Below are positions 25,277 through 34,100 of a DNA stretch of 64,000 nucleotides, piece after piece. Each line of letters starts with the position of its first letter. The stretch's first letter is position 1. The DNA comes from Nevskiaceae bacterium (GTDB taxonomy: Bacteria > Pseudomonadota > Gammaproteobacteria > Nevskiales > Nevskiaceae). A program made the translations under genes and the position numbers. The DNA lies in contig SCVA01000052.1 of assembly GCA_004297005.1 (NCBI GenBank), forward strand, positions 19,700-83,699, given 5' to 3'. The notes beneath the pieces were generated by a model. That model did no database searches. It saw nothing but the letters and a program-made list of their open reading frames with translations, and was not told the DNA's origin.

Positions 25277-26132
25277 GGGGTGGTCACGGGGCTGAAGGGA
25301 TGGGGTGTGGCTTGCCGTTTGGGGCTGTCGAACTTGTGTTGGCCGAACTTGTTCCCCTCCCCCTTGTGGGGAGGGGTTAGGGGAGGGGGAAAGCCGTGGC
25401 GGAGTGCGGTGCTTTCGCGTTGGTCTGCGTGTGCGTGGTTCGCGCATTCGCGCTCTACTAGCCGTGCTGTTGGTGCAAGCTTTATTTCGCCCCCTGGCGA
25501 CTCACTTTTCTTTGCTTGTGCAAAGAAAAGTAAGCAAAAGAAAGCACACCCCTGCGTAGCGCCCCCTGCGGGGGTAGACCTGCGATGCTCGGCCCAAAGG
25601 GGCCGCTCGCGAACTCGGCGCCCTATAGGCGCCTCAGACATGCGCTCGCTGTTATCCCCCTTTGGTCCTGCGCTTCTCGGCGCTACGAAGGGGACCGGAC
25701 CATCTACAGCACGGCGGCCGTTGGCCGCCGCGAAGACAGAAGCAACATCACCAGCAACGGCAGGCGCTTGCTTCGCTCGCGCGATGTCGGCGTAGCCGAC
25801 GAGCCTGAGTGCTGTTGACTTGCCCTCCCCTTCGTAAGCGCCGAGAAGCGCAGTGGTCGGGGGGTATGGAAGCGCCCGCATGTTCGAGGCGCCTATAGGG
25901 CGCCGAGTTCGGGCGCGTCCCCCCGGCCACGAGCATCGCAGGGCACCCCGCAGGGGCGCGACGCAGGGGTGTGCTTTCTTTTGCTTACTTTTCTTTGCAC
26001 AAGCAAAGAAAAGTGAGTCGCCAAGAGGCGAAAAAAAGCTATCAAACCCTACACACCTAAAAGAGCGCGAATGCGCGAACCGCAACCCAGCCGATCGTGG
26101 CAAAGGCGAACTAGCCATGGCTATCCCCATGC
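25277..26132. other. 855-bp gene-free gap filled by repeats
   Basis: Between the phosphodiesterase start and the 1622-aa synthase stop I see no gene with credible codon structure. The short frames here translate repeat sequence. Contents: a family A-like G/C palindrome at 25349-25393 and the large inverted-repeat element described separately. A promoter for the phosphodiesterase group could lie here, but none was identified. Confidence 0.7.
25435..26084. repeat. 650-bp imperfect inverted-repeat element
   Basis: The left arm (25435-25692) and right arm (25827-26084) are imperfect reverse complements, centred near 25759. Shared blocks in order from outside to inside: CGCGCATTCGCGCTCT; the nested palindrome CTTTTCTTTGC-TTGT-GCAAAGAAAAG; GAAAGCACACCCCTGCG; CTGCGATGCTCG; GGCGCC-CTATA-GGCGCC; and GCGCTTCTCGGCGCT. 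The centre holds no recognisable gene. It looks like a MITE-like or two-copy head-to-head repeat. Transposase and target-site duplication were not found. Confidence 0.75.
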
Positions 26133-29100
26133 TCAATCCGACACCGCTACCGCCGGTACCGCCTCGGTCGCCACGCACAAGGCCAGCACCGCTTCGTCAT
26201 CCTCGAAGTGCAGCGCCACGTCGTAATCGCGCTCACCCTGGCGCACGCGCGCCACGGTGGGGCTGCCGCCGCGGCGGTCGAGCTGGGCGGCGACCACCAG
26301 CCAGTCCTGCGGACGGCCCTGCAGGCCGGTGCCGGCGGCCTTGGCGGCGGCTTCCTTGGCACACCAGAGCGCGACCGCCTGGCGGGCACGCTCGCCGCTG
26401 CCGGCGGGCGCGCTCAGCCAGTGCTGCTCGCTGGCGGCGAAGGCGCCGTGGATCAGATCCTCGGCGCGCAGGGGCTCGATGCGTTGGTAGTCCAGGCCCA
26501 GGCCGACACCGGGATCGCTGGCGACCGCGCAGGCCCAGCGCCGGCTGTGCGCCAGCGAGATCGCCGGCGGCAGCCGGCCTTGCAGGGCGGCGCAGCGCAC
26601 CACGGGGCGGCCACTGTCCAGGCTGGCGATCTCGATGTCGGCGGGGGCCAGCTCCAGGCCGTGACGCAGACGTACCCAGTCGCGCACCGCGTCCTTGGCG
26701 GCGAGCCGGCCCATCAGCCATTCCTCGCGGCGCGGCCCCTGCACTGGCAGCGCGTACCAGCGGCCGCGTTCGGCGGCGTTCAGCACCTGGTGGGCGGTGA
26801 CCCGCTTCCAGATCGCACCGCCCTCGTCGAGCAGGCCTTCCTCGAGCGGCGCCAGGCGGCGGATGCACAGCTCCGGCGGCAGGCGCTCGCGCAGCAAGGG
26901 CTCGCTTAGCGGTGCGGTGGCGGGGTCCTGGCGGAAGGCGTGCAAGCGCGGCGGTACCGCGAACACGCGGTCTTCCCAGCCCTCGGCGCGCATCCGGACC
27001 AGGCCTTCGCGGTCGGCAATCTCCCAGCGCGCTTCCAGCTGCTGGGCCTCGCCGTCCAGGCGGATCTGCCCTTGGCAACGCAGCGTCTGGCCGGTGGCGG
27101 GTGGTGGGCCGTACAGACGCAGGCTGCGCACGCGGTAGGGGAAGCAGTTGAGCACCTGCTCCGTGTACTTCTCGCGCAGCCAGAAGCCGGCGAGCTGGCC
27201 GGCGGCGTCGAGCAGGGCGGCGTCGAACTGGAAGGCGGGTGCCGGCTGGTCGCGGAAGTAGTCGTGCACCGGCAGCACGCGCAGCTCGGCGTCCATGCCC
27301 TCGGCGTCCCAGCCGGCGATGCGCGCGCAGCCTTGCAGGCGCGGGCCATGGAACATGCCGTGGCGGTAGATCGCCTCCGGCGTGTGCAGACGCGGCGGCT
27401 GCAGCGGCCGGCCGTTGGCAGGCAGGCTGGGCGGCGCCGGGTACTGCGCGGCGAGCAACACCTCGCCCTCGAACACCAGGAGCCCACCGGGCGCATTGCC
27501 CTCGTCGGGGGCGTGGACGCGGCAGGCAATGCGCTGGGGGCCGCCGTGCTCGCCGGCGCGGCCGGGCAGGCGCTCGGCCTGGATGCGCAGCCGCAGGCGG
27601 CTCGAGTCCAGCGCCAGCCAGCGGCTGCCGCGCGCCTGGTCGATGCCGATGACCTTCAGCCCTTCGCCCTCGCAGAGCGCGACGGCGGCCTCGGCGATCA
27701 GCTCCATGCTGAAGGTGAAGGGCAGCACCGGCAGCGGCCGCAGGCCGGGGTCGCGCGGCGTCGGCGTGGTGCCGATGGCGTGGTCGTTGAGGAACAGGTC
27801 GCTGGCGAGATCGAGCAGGCGCTCGGCCTGCAGGCGCTCGCGTTCGCGCAGGCGGATCTCGCCGAGCAGGGGGTAGCGGCTGCCATCGACGGCAACCGTT
27901 GTCGCCGACATCGGCGACGGCGCCGGTAGTAGGGCCGGCTCTGCGCGCGGGACGACCGGCGCAGGCAGCACGCCGGCGAGCCCCAGCACCCGCGCCTGCG
28001 AGTCGAGAAACTCCTGCATCAGCGAGAAGTGCATGCGTAGCGCGGCGTTGTGTGCGTCTTCGCTGCTGGGCGCCGGCTCCGCCTGTGCATCGCGCACCGC
28101 GGCCGACGGCGTGGTGGCCGCCGTCGCCGATGGCAGCGGCCGGCGGAATTCCTCCGGCAGCTTCAGCTCCGGCATCAACAGCTTCAGCTGCATGCCGGAT
28201 TTCTTCAGCGCCGGTGGTGGCGCGGCAAGATCAACGGCGGGGAGCGCGCGCGCGGCGAACAGCGCGGCGCCGTCGTAGGCGATGCCGGCCGCGAACAGCT
28301 GCGCCAGCGTCTGCTGCAATTGCAGCGTGCCGGACTTGCGGCGGCTGTCGCTGGCCAGTGCCAGCAGGCCCGGCCGGCCGCGCAGCGCGTCCTCGACGAA
28401 GGCGGTGAGATTGGCGCTGGGGCCGACTTCCAGAAACACCCGGTAGCCGTCCTCGTAGAGGCGTTGCAGGGTCTCGGTGAAGCGCACCGGGCGCTGCCAT
28501 TGCTCGGCGGTGAGCGCGACGATGCCGTCCTGCTCGCGCGGGAAGGGCGCGACGCTGCAGGCGCTGTAGAGCGTGATGCCCTCGCGCGGCTGCAATTGCA
28601 GCGTCGGGTAGTAGGCGCGCACCGCCTCGGCCATCGGCGCGAACAGCGGCGTGTGGTAGGCGCGGCCAAAGGGCAGGCCAGCGCAGATCGCGCCCTGCGG
28701 CGACAGCCGCTCGCGCACCGCCTCGGCCTGCTCGGCGCTGCCGAACAGCACCAGCTGATTCGGGCAGTTGTCCATCGCCACCACCATGCCGCCCAGGTCG
28801 GCGAGCAGGCCGGTGCGGCTCTCGGCATCCAGCGCGCCCACCGTCAGCAGCGTGCCCTGGGCAATGCGGCCCTCGGCCTCCAGCGCGCGGTAGCGGGCGT
28901 TGACCTCGCGGATCGCCGCCACCACCTGGGCGCGGTTGTCGCGGTGGCTGTCGCACCAGGCCGAGAGCGCGGTGTTCTCGCCGGTGGAATGCCCGAGCAT
29001 GGCCTGCGGCACCAGGCCCAGGGCGTCGTAGAAGGCCTGCAGGCCGAGGCTGGCGGCGAACACGCTCTCGGCGGCGGTGTCGCCCTCGTAGAGCTGCGCT

Positions 29101-31001
29101 TCCAGAGCCTTGCGTGCTTCCTCACTCAGCACGCTGGGCGGCGGGAACAGGGCCTGCGCCCGCGAAGGCGCGCCGCGCTCTACCGCACCGGCCTCGATGA
29201 TGTCGAACCACTCGCGCACCAGCGGCCACTGCGCGCAGACCTCGGCGAGCATGCCGGGGTATTGCGAGCCCTCGCCGGGGAACAGGAAGCAGAGTTTCCC
29301 CGGCGCCGCGCCGAGTCCGTAGTGGATGCCGTTGCGGGTCTTGAACGGCTTACTGCCGTCGCCGAGTTTTTCCAGCGCGGCGGTTAGCTTGCCCAGCGCC
29401 TCGGCGGCATCGGCGGCGACCAGGGCCAGGCGATGGCCGCCCTCGGCGCGTGCGGCACTGGACTGGGCGATGGCGGCCAGCTCGGCGCCGGGCGCGGCCA
29501 GATGCAGGCGCAGCATCGCGATGCGTTCGCGTAGTACCGCCACCGAGTCGGCCGCAATCAGCAGCAGCTCGCCGCCGCCGGGCCGGTGCAGCACCTGCGC
29601 CTGTACCGGTCGGGCCGGCAGGTACTCCTCCAGAATCACATGGCTGTTGATGCCGCCGAAGCCGAAGGCATTGGCGCCGGCACGGCGCGGCGTGGCGCCG
29701 CCATGGATCCAGGGCCGGGCCTCGTTGAGGATGTAGAACGGGGTCTGCTCCAGCCCTAGCGCCGGGTCCGGCCGCTCGCAGAGCATGGGCGGCAGCACCC
29801 GGTGGTGCAGCGCCAGCGCGGCCTTGATCAGCGCTGCCGAGCCGCTGGCGGGCATGCAGTGGCCGATCATCGATTTCACCGCCGAGAGGCCGATGTGGGC
29901 GCCGGCGCCGCGATGGCCGAAGACCTCGGCCAGGGCCTGCACCTCGGTGGCATCGCCGAGCGCGGTGCCGGTGCCGTGCGCCTCGATGAAGCCGAGGCTG
30001 GCGGGGTCGATGCCGCTGCTCTCGTAGGCGCGGCGCAGGGCCAGCACCTCGCCTTTCAGGCGCGGTGCCAGCAGGCCCTTGGCGCGGCCGTCGCTGGCCG
30101 AGCCTATGCCCTGGATCAGCGCGTAGATGCGGTCGCCGTCGCGCTCGGCATCGGCGCGGCGCTTGAGCACCAGCAAGCCCAGGCCCTCGCCGAGCAGGGT
30201 GCCGTCGGCGCCTTCCTGGAACGGCCGCAGCTGGCCGCGCGCCAGCGCATTGATGCGGCAGAACTGAATGAAAATCTGCGGCGGCGTGTGGGCGTGAATG
30301 CCGCCGGTGATCATCAGGTCGCAATGGCCGTGGCGGAGCTGGTTGATCGCCTGTTCCAGCGCGATCAGCGAGGAGGCACAGGCGGCATCGACGATGCAGC
30401 TAGGCCCCATCAGGTTGAAGCGGTTGCAGATCAGGCCGGCGATGGCATTGGGCGTGAGCACGCCGATGTGCTCGGCCTGGAACGGCGGCAGCTGGGCCTT
30501 GAAGGCGTCTTTCAGGCGCGCAAGGTCGGCGCCGCTGAAGTCCGGCCGCAGCGTCTGCACCATCGCCATCGCCTGGTCGAGGAACAGGTTGCGGGTCATG
30601 GTGCTGGCCAGCGCGCGGTTGCCGTAGGTGCCACGGCCGAGCATCACCCCGGCGCGCTCGCGGTTGAAGTCGCGGTGCAGATAGCCAGCGTCGGCCAGCG
30701 CCTCGCCGGCGTAGTGCAGGGCGAGCAGATGGTCGGGATCGGCACCGGCGGCAACGCTGGGCATCACCCCGTAAGCCTGCGGATCGACCCAGGCGAGATC
30801 GCGCAGAAAGCCGCCACGGGTGGTGTAGATGCGGTCCTCGGCCTGGGTGTTTTCCTGGTAGTAGTGGCCCACCCACTCCGGCTCCGCCTCGGCCACCGCA
30901 TCGACCTTGTCGAGGATGTTCTGCCAGTACTGGCGGATGCCGCGCGCGCGCGGATAGCAGCCGGCCATGCCGACGATGGCGATGTCGAGCGGCGCGCTCA
31001 T
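26133..31001 (-). CDS. Multidomain synthase KS-AT-DH-PPTase
   Basis: 1622 aa. KS: residues ~5-455, active Cys208 in VDAACASS, with EAHGTGT and KSMIGHC supplying the two His. AT: ~575-870, LFPGEGSQYPGM and GHSTGEN with Ser672. A Pro/Ala linker follows with a helix MHFSLMQEFLDSQARVLG (~990-1007). Double-hotdog DH: ~1040-1340, His1074 in FLNDHAIG and Asp1265/Gln1269 in LLDAAGQ. C-terminal 4'-phosphopantetheinyl transferase: ~1395-1622, GLGLDYQRI (Asp1504) and WCAKEAAAKAAG (Glu1550). No ACP or KR was found, so it probably works with the ACPs of the 2726-aa partner encoded 121 bp upstream. The PPTase could activate those ACPs. The architecture recalls PfaA/PfaC and enediyne PKS parts, but I know no exact match. 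Confidence 0.88.
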   Translation of the reverse strand: MSAPLDIAIVGMAGCYPRARGIRQYWQNILDKVDAVAEAEPEWVGHYYQENTQAEDRIYTTRGGFLRDLAWVDPQAYGVMPSVAAGADPDHLLALHYAGEALADAGYLHRDFNRERAGVMLGRGTYGNRALASTMTRNLFLDQAMAMVQTLRPDFSGADLARLKDAFKAQLPPFQAEHIGVLTPNAIAGLICNRFNLMGPSCIVDAACASSLIALEQAINQLRHGHCDLMITGGIHAHTPPQIFIQFCRINALARGQLRPFQEGADGTLLGEGLGLLVLKRRADAERDGDRIYALIQGIGSASDGRAKGLLAPRLKGEVLALRRAYESSGIDPASLGFIEAHGTGTALGDATEVQALAEVFGHRGAGAHIGLSAVKSMIGHCMPASGSAALIKAALALHHRVLPPMLCERPDPALGLEQTPFYILNEARPWIHGGATPRRAGANAFGFGGINSHVILEEYLPARPVQAQVLHRPGGGELLLIAADSVAVLRERIAMLRLHLAAPGAELAAIAQSSAARAEGGHRLALVAADAAEALGKLTAALEKLGDGSKPFKTRNGIHYGLGAAPGKLCFLFPGEGSQYPGMLAEVCAQWPLVREWFDIIEAGAVERGAPSRAQALFPPPSVLSEEARKALEAQLYEGDTAAESVFAASLGLQAFYDALGLVPQAMLGHSTGENTALSAWCDSHRDNRAQVVAAIREVNARYRALEAEGRIAQGTLLTVGALDAESRTGLLADLGGMVVAMDNCPNQLVLFGSAEQAEAVRERLSPQGAICAGLPFGRAYHTPLFAPMAEAVRAYYPTLQLQPREGITLYSACSVAPFPREQDGIVALTAEQWQRPVRFTETLQRLYEDGYRVFLEVGPSANLTAFVEDALRGRPGLLALASDSRRKSGTLQLQQTLAQLFAAGIAYDGAALFAARALPAVDLAAPPPALKKSGMQLKLLMPELKLPEEFRRPLPSATAATTPSAAVRDAQAEPAPSSEDAHNAALRMHFSLMQEFLDSQARVLGLAGVLPAPVVPRAEPALLPAPSPMSATTVAVDGSRYPLLGEIRLRERERLQAERLLDLASDLFLNDHAIGTTPTPRDPGLRPLPVLPFTFSMELIAEAAVALCEGEGLKVIGIDQARGSRWLALDSSRLRLRIQAERLPGRAGEHGGPQRIACRVHAPDEGNAPGGLLVFEGEVLLAAQYPAPPSLPANGRPLQPPRLHTPEAIYRHGMFHGPRLQGCARIAGWDAEGMDAELRVLPVHDYFRDQPAPAFQFDAALLDAAGQLAGFWLREKYTEQVLNCFPYRVRSLRLYGPPPATGQTLRCQGQIRLDGEAQQLEARWEIADREGLVRMRAEGWEDRVFAVPPRLHAFRQDPATAPLSEPLLRERLPPELCIRRLAPLEEGLLDEGGAIWKRVTAHQVLNAAERGRWYALPVQGPRREEWLMGRLAAKDAVRDWVRLRHGLELAPADIEIASLDSGRPVVRCAALQGRLPPAISLAHSRRWACAVASDPGVGLGLDYQRIEPLRAEDLIHGAFAASEQHWLSAPAGSGERARQAVALWCAKEAAAKAAGTGLQGRPQDWLVVAAQLDRRGGSPTVARVRQGERDYDVALHFEDDEAVLALCVATEAVPAVAVSD

Positions 31002-31020
31002 GCCCGCGACTGCCTCCGAC

Positions 31021-31057
31021 TCCCTCCCCCGCGCGTGGGGGAGGGCCGGGGTGGGGA
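31021..31057. repeat. GC-rich palindromic repeat (family A)
   Basis: CCCTCCCCC / GGGGGAGGG around GCGCGT, followed by CCGGGGTGGGGACG. It fills much of the 121-bp space between the two synthase genes and could act as an RNA stem there. Confidence 0.65.
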
Positions 31058-31122
31058 CGTTGCCAGCATCCGCGCCATTCGGCCGGTTGCTTCCCGCGCA
31101 TCGGTCCGCAGCAGCGCCGCGC

Positions 31123-34100
31123 TCATTGCAGCTCCCCGCTAGCCTGCGTGGACCGGCTCCGCACGCCGCCGTCCTCGGGCTGCCAGACGATGTCTTCCGC
31201 CCGCGCCGCCAGCATGGCCTGCCCCAGGCCGCGTTGCAGGCGCGCGACCCGCACCGGCTGGCGCTCTCCGGCGTCGCGCAGACTGCTGGCGTCCAGCAGC
31301 GGCGCCGTCAGAGCCGTGCCGCCGGGCCGCAGCAGGGCGCCGACGCGGATCAGCAGCTCGCGGCTGCCGGCATCCAGCAGTTCCAGGCTCACCGCCTGCA
31401 CACCCGGTTCCGAGTGGCTGGCGGCACGCGCGCGCAGCAGCACCGCCTGGCCGGGCTGTGGCGCGCGCAGCAGGCGGGCATCGGCCAGCTCTGACAGCAT
31501 CCACTGCGGCCAGGCGGCGCAGACGAACTGCGCCAGCAGTTCCAGCGCGCTGGCCAGCGGCGGCAGACCGGGTTGGTCGGGGAAGGGCAGTTGCAGGCTC
31601 ACCTGGCCGCCTTCGCCCAGAGCCGGCGTGCCGGGCAGCAGCGGCCAGCGCGTGGCCGTGTTGATGCTATGGCCGGCCGGGTCCAGCTCCGGCGGCAGCG
31701 CATCCAGACCCCAGGTGCCGCGGCCGGCGACCACTTCCACCGCGTCGTGCGCGCCATGGCGCAGCTCGTCGAGGAAGTAGCGCCGGCCCTCGGCGAGCGG
31801 GATTGGTTCCATGCCGCGCGCGCGCAGCTGCGCCTTCACCGCCTCGCTGGCCATGCCGGCATCCCAGGGGCCCCAGTTGAAGGCGATCACCCGGGTCGCC
31901 GGCCAGTGCCGGTGCAGCTGCCAGGCCAGACGGTTGAGGCTCTCGTTGGCGGCGGCGTAGTCGCCCTGGCCGAGGTTGCCGTAGCGGCCGGCCACCGAGG
32001 TGAAGAAGGCCATCAGTTTCAGGCTCTCCGGCCGCAGCTTGTCGCGCAGGGTGTAGGCCGGGGCGAGCTTGGTGCCGAGCACGCGGGCGAAGGAGTCGGC
32101 GCTCTTGTCGGCCAGGCGTTTGTCCTCGATCACGCCGGCGGCGTGCAGCACCGCGTCGATGCGGCCGTGCTGCGTGTACAGGCGTTCGATCAGCGCGCCG
32201 AAGGTGGCTTCGTCGCGGGCGTCGCAGGCGCAGTACTCCAGCGTCGCGCCGGTGGCGGCGAGGCGGGCGAGATTGGCGCGAATCTCGCGCTCGGTGAGCA
32301 GCTTCTGCAGCACGCGCTCGATGTCGGTCGGGCGGGGCTGCTCGCCACGCGCGAGCGCGCTGCGCAGCAGATGGGCTTTGAGCGCCGCCGGCTCGGCGTG
32401 TGGCGCCAGCTCGGGCGCTTCCGGCTCCGGCAGAGGACTGCGGCCGACCAGCACCAGGCGCATGCCTGGTCGCGCCATCGCCTCCAGCAGTTCGGCGGTG
32501 ATGCCGCGTGCGCCGCCGGTGGCGAGCACCAGCCAGTCCGCGCCTGGCTCCAGTCGCGGCGTCGCGGTCGCGCCCAACGGCGCGCTCAGGGTGGCGCCGC
32601 GCACGCGGGTCTCGCCGAGATAGCCGGCTTCGGGATCGCGGTTGTCGGCGAACAGCTCGGCGACCAGGCGCTCGGCGATATAGGCGTCGCTCTGCTCGCC
32701 GAAGTCCACCGCGCGCAGCACCGCCTGCGGAAACTCGTAGCGCAGGCAGTTGAGCAGGCCATTGCCGGCGCCGGCCACCGCATGCGCCAGGCCGGCGCGG
32801 TCGCGGCCGAAGCTGCCGCCCAGGCGGCTGGCCACCAGCACCCGCGCGGCGGCGAGATCGCCATCGACTTCTTGCAGGCTGTGGAACAGGTGCAGCACCC
32901 GCTGTTCGGCGGCCTCGGCCGATAGACCGGTTTTGCCGGCGGTCAGGCCGTGCAGATGGATCAGCGCCCGCAGCGGGCCATGGCTCTGGCGCGCGGCGGC
33001 GATGGCGGCGCGCAGGGCGGCCGGCTCCAGGCTGTCGATGGTGACCGCGTGCAGGCCGCGCGCGGCGAGGCGGTCGCGCAGGCCGTTGGCGAGCGCGCCG
33101 CTACCCAGGATCAGGGCGAGCCCTACCAGGGGGACGCTGCGCTCGTCCAGCGGCGCCGGACGCGAGCGGATCAGGTAGCGCGGCAGCGGCTGCCCGCCCG
33201 TGGACGCGGAGCTGGTGCCAGCGGGAGCCTCGCTGCTGGCCGGCTTCGTCTGGGCGGTTGGGCCGGTGGCCGTGGTCGCCGCCGGCAGCGCCGCCAGAAT
33301 CGCGCGCAGTGACTTGGCCTTGCTGAGTTTCTCCATCGGCAGGCCGGCGGCACCCGTGTGGACCTTGCGGAAGGCGCCGAGGATTTCCACCCGCTTGATG
33401 GAATCGATGCCGAGGTCGGCTTCGAGATCGGCGTCCAGACCGAGCATCTCGGTGGGGTAGCCGGTGCGCTCGGCGACCAGCGCCAGCAGCAGCGCCTGGG
33501 CATCGACGCTGGTCGAGGCCTCCGACGCGGCGACCGTGGTCGGTGCCGGCTCGCTCGCAGTCGCGGCCGGAGCTTCCGTCGGCAGGGCCGCGAGTATGGT
33601 CTTGAGCGTCTTCGCCTTGCTGAGTTTTTCCATCGGCAGGCTGGCAGCACCCGCATGCGCCTTGCGGAACGCGCCGAGGATTTCCACCCGCTTGATCGAG
33701 TCGATGCCGAGATCGGCTTCCAGATCGGCGTCCAGACCGAGCATCTCGGTGGGGTAGCCGGTGCGCTCGGCGACCAGCGAGAGCAACAAGGTCTGCGCGT
33801 TGACGGCGGTGGCGACAGCGCTGGCCGGTATTGGCTGCGCGGTCGTGGGCAGGCTGGTGGTCGCCGCAGCCGCAGGTTCCTCCGGCACCGCCACCAGGAT
33901 CGCGCGCAGCGACTTGGCCTTGCTGAGTTTTTCCATCGGCAGGCTGGCGGCGCCGGCGTGGGCCTTGCGGAAGGCGCCGAGGATTTCCACCCGCTTGATC
34001 GAGTCGATGCCGAGGTCGGCCTCCAGATCGGCGTCCAGGCCCAGCATCTCGGTGGGATAGCCGGTGCGCTCGGCGACCAGGGACAGCAGCAGCGCCTGGG

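Noticed and set aside
23972..25795. 607-codon + strand frame over the phosphodiesterase gene and the repeat
   Set aside because: Antisense shadow of the phosphodiesterase continued through the inverted-repeat element; no recognisable motifs.
25273..26178. Frames translating the inverted-repeat element (e.g. LFFACAKKSKQKKAHP)
   Set aside because: Both arms give the same peptide in opposite directions, which is expected from repeat sequence; no start signal or family match.
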